Part shown: one piece after another, positions 57,901 to 64,000 of the stretch
How positions within the stretch are numbered: position 1 is the stretch's first letter
How the letters are laid out: every line of letters begins with the position of its first letter
From: Eleusine coracana subsp. coracana
Lineage: Eukaryota > Streptophyta > Magnoliopsida > Poales > Poaceae
Direction: 5' to 3'
DNA length: 64,000 bases
NCBI GenBank assembly: GCA_032690845.1
Contig: CM064426.1
Location: 66,762,403 to 66,826,402, forward strand
Program-made: the position numbers and the translations under genes
The notes under the pieces: model-generated
The model's database searches: none
Told to the model about the DNA's origin: nothing
What the model saw: the letters and a program-made list of their open reading frames with translations, nothing else

Positions 57901-59527
57901 AATTATGTTCATGTCGAAGAGGATTTAAAACTTATGTAGTCAGGGCGTACGTCACACCCAGTTGAGCTAGGGTAAGTTATTGGAAATATTGTTAACTAGA
58001 GGGACGGAGCACCTGATATAACCAATATGAAGGTTCATTATTATCTTGCCATTTAAAATAAATTTCTTGAACATATGCATGACTGCTCTAAATGAAACCT
58101 TATTCCGACTGTATATACCTAACTGTATTACCCTTTATCCTGTCCTGTCCATGTGTCGAAAGCTTATCTATGCAAACAACAGTTTCGTTACCTCGTCAGC
58201 AGCAGTTTGCAAGGCATTTAGCTCATGGATAATATCCACTATATTGGGCCTATTCTGCCTTTCAACCTCAACACACTTGAGTGCTATCTCCGTGCATCTC
58301 TTTACTTGTTGGCAATATGCTTCTAGCGAGGAACCGCTCCATTTTTCCTGAAGCTTGACTCTCCAGCTATCATGTAACTACAAAAATAAGAGTGTAAAAT
58401 TCCCGGTCCAGATATATCTGTGACTGATCCTTGTAAAGAGATGTATTAGAGTCTCTTACTAGGTTGATAAATTCTTGTGCAGGCATTTCAGCGCTTTTGG
58501 AGCGGCCACTTAACCCTGAGATCGTCTTGATCATCACAACGCCCATGCTATATATGTCAAACATTTTTGAGATTACACCTTTCTCTATGTATTCTGGTGG
58601 CATGTATCCACTACACGGCATCATAAATGTAAAATATATAATTGGTTAGTATGCTGTAAGCACATTTTGATGCATTAGGAAAATAGCGCACACACTCGTA
58701 GGAGACTTTTAACTTACACTGTCCCTATACTATTCTGTGTGATTCGGGTTTGTTCTTCACTAAAGATCTGGGACAAACCGAAATCTGCTAGTTTTGGAAC
58801 CATATTTATATCGAGCAATATGTTGTCAGGTTTAAGATCCAAATGGTAAATAGGATCTTTGAATTCTTCATGAAGGTATTTCAAACCCTCACAAGCCCCT
58901 TTGATAATTTTAAAGCGTGTGTGCCAGTCAAGTCGTCCATCACATATACCTTCTGCATAAAGACAGCTAGAGTATTTACAAAATTGAAATATTAACATTA
59001 TTCATATCATCATAGAGTAAAGTGGAGCTTCAAAATACCAGAAAGAAAATCCTGAAGGCTCCCATTGTGCAAATACTCCAAGCAGAGTGCTCTGCATGTG
59101 TGCTCTGCAAATATTGTTTTCCCATTGTATTTCATACATTTATATTGTGTTTGGTAGCAGTAACCAACCAATTTCATAATATTTGGGTGCTTGAGCTTCT
59201 TAAGGTTATCAAACTCATTCTTGAATTCCTCATCCTTAAGTCCTGGCCCAACATTATGAAGCAATTTGACAGCAACTTCTCCACTTTTGTCCTCCCCCTA
59301 TTCATTGTCAATGGGCAACCATTAATACAGTTTGGTTTCGTGTGCTTCTAGTCACGACATATCTTCTTGTTCAAATTTATTGGTAACATGTATCTAGTGG
59401 ATAGAAATTATAGATAATGATTTACCCTATAAACCTTCCCATATGCACCTTGACCAAGTTTTCGCCCCTCAGAAAAACCATCCGTAATGTCATGTAACCG
59501 TTGGATCGTCAGTTCTGTTGGCTCCAT
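51989..59527 (-). CDS. kinase-MSP-WD40 (coatomer beta'-like) fusion protein, copy B
   Basis: Exons by eye: 59527-59426 (ATG), 59297-59039, 58952-58718, 58610-58460, 58377-58192, 57754-57320, 54257-54205, 54111-54060, 53610-53264, 53151-52999, 52914-52763, 52230-52162, 52073-51989 (TGA). About 760 residues plus one unseen exon. Residues about 1-310 are a protein kinase: GQGAYG loop, VAVK lysine, HLDLKPDN catalytic loop (no arginine before the aspartate: non-RD), DFG, PPE. Residues about 311-455, one exon, form an MSP domain as in VAP proteins (LTNNTDDNIQFRLMIP). The rest matches the N-terminal propeller of COPI beta': VQSMDVHPTKPW, ARKNW-like, HPTEPYVLSASEDGYIKLWD, HPDLPMLLTGSDDGTICLW, LKGSRR. 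It ends after the first propeller, so the second propeller and solenoid of coatomer beta' are absent. Phases agree at all joins except 54060 to 53610, which needs one more exon of 3n+1 bases. No signal peptide or membrane helix seen. Role in immunity is inferred from family precedents. Confidence 0.85.
54691..54946. mobile_element. copy B-specific MITE with 8-bp target duplication
   Basis: The 8-bp direct repeats CTAAAATA (54683-54690 and 54947-54954) flank 256 bases absent from copy A, which reads ATTAAAATAATTGC at the site (about 16612). The interior has inverted phrases TTTTCAGTCAATTGAAAATA and TTTTCAGTCGATTGAAGAAC near the two ends. The 8-bp duplication fits hAT-type mobilisation. Non-coding. 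Confidence 0.7.
55371..56480. repeat. tandem duplication, period about 553 bp, in intron of copy B
   Basis: TTTTGGCATGAGTTCAAG begins at 55371 and again at 55924. Both units run through GTTGGATACCACTAACATGT and GATGTCTAAGGATTTTGATG to ATGGTTTCAATACAATGAAT. Copy A has a single, partly deleted unit (about 17297-17715), so the duplication is B-specific or was lost in A. Units have diverged visibly, so it is not very recent. Confidence 0.8.
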
Positions 59528-61090
59528 GCCTGTGTTATCCAACCTGCGCTGCTATCCCAGTTATTGGCACACAAACGTTTTTCGTAAGCAAAATATAGCA
59601 TACTCATACTTCAAGAAAGAGAAACAGTGTTGTTGCTCAGAAGAATAAAACAAAGTAACATTAGTCCTCCACATTACCAGCTGATTCGTCTACTTATGCT
59701 ATGCTTTGCCCAAACCGGTGACCTTCCAATCCTCCTACAAGACTAAAATCAGTGGAACACAGGCAGAATAAAACAGAGCAGCAATCGCCAAAATGAGGAA
59801 CAGAAACCAGTAATTTTGAATCACTTGATATTGCAAAACTACAGTTTGGTTTTAGTAACCTAACCTAGAGATTGGTCTGATGCCCTGCCCTGCTCCTGCT
59901 CAAGAGGCTGGTCCAAAGCTTGATCGTTGATGGATCGATTAAGTCATGGAGTACCGGCGCTGGAGACGATTCTTGGTCAACGCTGGCTGCAGTCCAGCGC
60001 GATGTCCTACTGTGTAGAGGAAAGGCAGGCTAACGAAGAGAGACAATATCCCCACCCCACACACACCCTAAAAAAAACGAAGAGAGAGAACGACCTATAA
60101 CACATTCAAGTGTTTAGTTGAACGTCACACACTTCCCGAGGATCTATTGGATTACAAAAAATTGACTCCATTTGCACCTGAACGTGGAACCAAGTCCCTT
60201 CATGGTGTTACGTCCCTTTCTCTCTACATATTTTACTCCTTCTATCTCAAAATAATTGATATTTTAGATATCTCTGTTTCTTTTCAAAAAAAAGTGTCAT
60301 TCTTATTTTTTAACATATTTTTTGTCTTTCTAATATATTTTTATCTCTATCTCTCCTTTTTGTTTTATATGCAGCCACCTTTTTTACTTCTTAATTTTCA
60401 TGCCCACATCTAAAACAGTAAGTAAGAAAAGAGTATCCCTAAACGTTTTCTTCAAAAGAGCCTTGGTAGAATTAACACTACAAGGAATTGGGCATTTAGT
60501 GACCTAAACAATATGTTATAGAACTATGAATTAATGTCACAAATAAACTTTTATGACGAATGTGTGACAAACTGCCTTTGGTCACTGAAAGTGTGTCACG
60601 AAAGATGATTTAAGACAGCAGATGCGCGTAACGTCATAAAAGATTTTGTGACATATACGGAAGTGTCACAGTTTTGTGACGCTTATCACCGTCACCAATT
60701 AGTTCACTATTGTCACCAACTACAACCTTGCACAACCGACGTGGCACAAACTACCCCCTTGTACAACCTACGTGGCAAGGTGACGTGGCATCATGTTTCG
60801 TCACGAATTTCGTCACAAAGATTTATGTTTCGTGGGCTTGGTCTGCTGTGGACTTTTCAACTTTTTTAAAAAATAATTGGGTCATCCATTGCCCGTGTTG
60901 CATGTTTTATTTTTGAGGACCCAAATTAATTTTTTTTTAAAAGCCCACGTGATAGCCCAACCCGATGCCATCAAAGCCCACGTCATACCCAACCCGCCCA
61001 CGTGATAGCCCACCCGAGTGACCAGCTCATTCACTTTGCTTTCAACAAAATATGCATTAATTTGTCACAAATTAAACTGCAGTTCTAGTT

Positions 61091-62291
61091 CTAGGTACCA
61101 TAATAGATAGAACCTACAACAGTCAACAAAAGACCCAACTTTGATTGGGCACGGTGTCTCAGAGTTTGCATTCCAGATGTGTTCGTGCCATCAAACATAG
61201 TAGAGTTTGGCAGTTCATAAATCCTGAGGTGCATAAAAGTAAATTCAGGTGTCCATCTATCTCTGCCCTTCAAACAAACGAGAAAATTTTGTGTCTCCTC
61301 TTGTGCCTTCTTGAGACGTTCAATCTCCTCAGATTGCTTATTCACATATTTATTGGCGTCCTCAAATCTCTTCTTCAAGTCAGTCAACGCTTCTTCCTGA
61401 TCATCAAGTTTCTCCTCAAGCACCGCTGACTTCCGTCTTTCTATTTCAAGTTCGGCTTCAAGTTGATGTGCTCGTTCAGAAACTCGTCGCCCTCTTGAGC
61501 CGCACACCATGCCAATGTTCTCGAGAAATGTCGATTTAGGTAAAACTCGAGCAACTGCTGCAGTAGGCGACACCGGTTCTTGTTCCTCTTCACGAGGTTC
61601 GGACATGATGGCGTCCATTTCAGCCTATAGCATTGCAATGATTAGCAATCAACAAGTGTCTGTCCGCACTCACTAATAAATGAAGTACGAAAAGTAGAAG
61701 TGACTTACAATAACTTCCTTAACTTCATCGCTAAAACCGCTCTTCTTGCTACAATGATACTCCATAAAGAGATCAATTGCATTGGGCGGAACATCATTAT
61801 ACTTTTCCGACATCTGAAGTATGTAAACAATTTGAAGGTATTAATACATACATGTGCTTCTAATAGAATATTTAAGAATACCGACAATAAATGTTGTTGA
61901 ATCATTCATTACCAACAAGGAATGAAAATGTGCATCGTAAGATCGTGATCCTGTCTGTTGATTATACTTGACTTTGCCATGATTTAGTTTGTTATTCTCA
62001 CATTTTTCCTACAACAAACATATTTATAAGATTTCAATGTGCCAAATACATAATGGTTCATAATTAACAAAGCATCATGCCGTTGGCCTACCTTATGTCT
62101 TGGGTCTGACCACATCTACACCAAGCTCTCCATTGCTCGTCAGTCATACTTTCCACTGGAGAAGTGTTTGGCACTTGGTTTGCTTGAACACCATCAAAAT
62201 ACTGTTTCTTGAGCCTATGCCGCAACTTCCGTTGTGCAACCTTAAGCATATTGGTGTATGCAAATGTGACAGCCTCGCTGCTGGTGTCCAT
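61091..62291 (-). CDS. TNPA-like CACTA protein (Transposase_24-type), partial model
   Basis: Exons by eye: up to 62291-62088, 62008-61913, 61813-61709 and 61624-61091, with GT/AG borders (GTAATG at 61912, GTAAGT at 61708). The first has SMTDEQWRAWCRCG. The second has KVKYNQQTGSRSY, matching the TGS-containing motif of plant En/Spm TNPA-like proteins (PF03004). The third reads MSEKYNDVPPNAIDLFMEYH. The last is acidic at its start, then strongly coiled-coil (LEAELEIERRKSAVLEEKL), which in this family mediates dimerisation. The role is binding the subterminal repeats. Earlier exons between 62291 and 62841 were not found, so the start is uncertain. Confidence 0.65.
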
Positions 62292-62840
62292 CTCAAATCG
62301 ACCCTACAAACACAACACATTATAGCCAGCAAATACACATTCCAATTATACAATAAAGCTAATAAAAAATGTAACTAGATTTGATTTTATTTCTCGCCAG
62401 ACCAATATGGTACAGCACAAGAAAACCAGCAATGACACATTCGACAAATGAAATTAAGATTAAACAACATATGCAGTCTAGAAAGTGATTTCGTCTGTTG
62501 CCAATAGTTAATGAATTAATTTTTAATTCTGTAGCGAAGGGCATTGAACCACATGAACTCAACCTGTTTTGTGTGTCAATTCTTGGATTGTTTTATTTAT
62601 TTCTGGCCCAAAGTACATATCTATAGCAGTAATATGTAAATGATATTTAATAAATAAACATGGGTGTAGTCAGTTCTTGTGGATGTGCTTCGAGAGTGAT
62701 AAGACATACATGCCAAATATTGGTACTATAGAGTGCAAAAATGAATTTGCCTTTTGTTAGGCTATTAGACATGTTTAGAGACTATATTACCTTCACCAGC
62801 TACCTAGAAATAACAAGACTATATTAACTTCACCAGCTAC

Positions 62841-64000
62841 CTATAAATAATTACCAAACCCTTCCAAAGTACGAACACCCTTCCAAAGTTGCTGCAACTC
62901 ATCAATAAGAGGCGCCATGAACAAATCAAAATCCTTTTTCGGAGGTTTCAGTCCAGAGATGAGTAGTGTCAAAATGAAGTTGGATTGCTCCATACAAGAC
63001 CATGGTGATAGATTATAAGGAATAATAAATACCGGCCACATGCTATAAGATGTGTTGAAGCTACCAAATGGATTCAAGCCATCAGTTGCAAGACCAAGTC
63101 TTAAGTTTCTTGCATCTTGTGCAAACCAATTATAATTTTTATTGAAGTCTTTCCAAGTCTCACCATCGACAGGATGGCTAAGTTTATTTTTCACAGGTTG
63201 TCATTTTAGGTGCTATTGTGCCTCCTCTGTAGTTTGTTTAGATGCAAACATTCTTTTCAGTCTTGGTAGTAGTGGAAAATGTCGGAGTACCTTCACAGGA
63301 ACTTTCTTTGTTTTATCTGCATTTTGCCATCTTAATTCGTCACAGTATGGGCATAACTCACTATTTCTATATGATCCCCTATACAATACACAGTTGTTTC
63401 CGCACACATCTATCGTTTCATATCCAAGTCCCAATTCACTGATAGACTTCATTGCTTCTTCATATGAGACAGGAAGATCACAATGCGGCCATGCTTCTGA
63501 TAATAACTTCACTATTGCAGTAAATGCAACATTGGATATCCGATAATACGTTTTGATATGTAGTAACTTCACAATAAAAGAAAACCTGGAGAAAGCTGAA
63601 CATCCAGGGTAAAGTTCACGCTTTAATTCATCAATTATACTTGCAAACATTGTTTGTTCTTCTTGCTGGTCTGTTTGTTCGCTAGGCTCGCATTCAGCTG
63701 CCAACAATTCCCCAATCATATCGGGAATCCTATCATTTATGTCATCATCATCATTTGACCGTGCAATATCCTTTCCAATAGCTTGGCTATTCTGATTGTG
63801 TATGAACCAATTTTGATTTCCAGCAACATCTGATGGTTCTCCGTGATGGATCCACTTAGTATATGTGCTTGCCATTCCATGGGTACTTAAGTGGGCAAAC
63901 ACAACTGTTTGAGGTTCCTTGATACGATTGAGACACGAGCGGCATGGACATAATATTTTTGTCTTCTTATCAAATCTTTCACAAACAAACATCATGAACT
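62841..64000 (-). pseudogene. TNP2-like CACTA transposase, two stop codons, cut by window edge
   Basis: The visible part starts in the Transpos_assoc-like N-terminal region (CPCRSCLN, FAHLSTHGM, YTKWIHHGE). It continues with an acidic segment and the Transposase_21 (PF02992) core: LKRELYPGCSAFSRFSF, NVAFTAIVKLL, GLGYETIDVCGNNCVLYRG, CPYCDELRW, LKRMFASKQTTEEAQ. In-frame TAG (63213-63215) and TGA (63201-63203) follow at a place where the family has tryptophan and a basic residue. The frame then resumes with NLRLGLATDGLNPFGSF and MWPVFIIPYNLSPW and ends at 62841. The true ATG is beyond the right edge. Read-through apart, this copy cannot make full TNP2. Confidence 0.88.

Larger units (their letters stand above)
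50884..60300. repeat. segmental duplication, copy B
   Basis: Counterpart of 10873-22510, same orientation. B keeps the empty target sites of the copy A elements at 13878 and 17822. Its own additions are a 256-bp element at 54691-54946 and a 553-bp tandem duplication at about 55371-56480. The right end fades after TTTTACTCCTTCTATCTCAA near 60.25-60.3 kb. Confidence 0.93.
60476..64000 (-). mobile_element. CACTA (En/Spm) transposon, one end, continuing past the window
   Basis: The terminus CACTACAAGGAATTGGGC at 60476 is the canonical CACTA end. The next 350 bases carry many TGTCAC/GTGACA motifs in both orientations (for example GTGTGACAAACTG, AGTGTGTCACGAAAG), typical subterminal binding repeats. 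Reading leftward, a TNP2-like gene is followed by a TNPA-like gene and then this terminus, the usual order. The other end, and so the length and target duplication, lie outside the window. Confidence 0.9.

Overview
This window looks like nuclear DNA of a grass, most probably rice or a close Oryza relative. Genes are sparse and intron-rich. Long AT-rich spacers are packed with plant transposons: hAT, MULE-type, Stowaway, PIF/Harbinger-like, Helitron-like, CACTA and Ty3/gypsy. No bacterial operon structure, tRNA, rRNA or CRISPR array was seen. Species assignment is inference from repeat style only.

Layout. 1-10.3 kb is accessory DNA: a non-autonomous hAT element (1992-2902) beside possible exon remnants, a second terminal-repeat element, retroelement-like sequence with a G18 tract, and a candidate Helitron (6415-8754). 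10.87-22.5 kb (copy A) and 50.88-60.3 kb (copy B) are a direct segmental duplication. Each carries one minus-strand gene of at least 13 exons encoding an unusual three-part protein: protein kinase, MSP (VAP-like) domain, then a WD40 propeller resembling the N-terminal propeller of coatomer beta'. Copy B reads open in every exon I traced. Copy A has a 1-bp deletion in the kinase activation segment, a degraded splice donor, and several transposon insertions missing from B. For two of these, B still shows the unoccupied target site.

Between the copies lie a possible two-exon gene of unknown function (26.2-27.0 kb), a 3.3-kb hAT transposon with a broken transposase (29.08-32.39 kb), a MULE-type MITE (32.87-33.41 kb), and an 11.67-kb Ty3/gypsy element (35.67-47.34 kb) with 417-bp LTRs. 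The gypsy element has a decayed minus-strand gag-pol and a separate multi-exon gene on the opposite strand. It sits inside an older repeat-rich block made of tandem repeats. From 60.48 kb to the window end is one end of a CACTA (En/Spm) transposon with TNPA-like and TNP2-like genes, the latter carrying two stop codons.

The most interesting biology is the duplicated kinase-MSP-WD40 fusion. Kinase fusion proteins, including kinase-MSP proteins such as wheat Snn3-D1, are known in cereal-pathogen interactions. The addition of a COPI-like propeller, the non-RD kinase core, and the unequal decay of the two copies make copy B a good candidate for closer study. All splice sites were read by eye; no alignment or transcript data were available.
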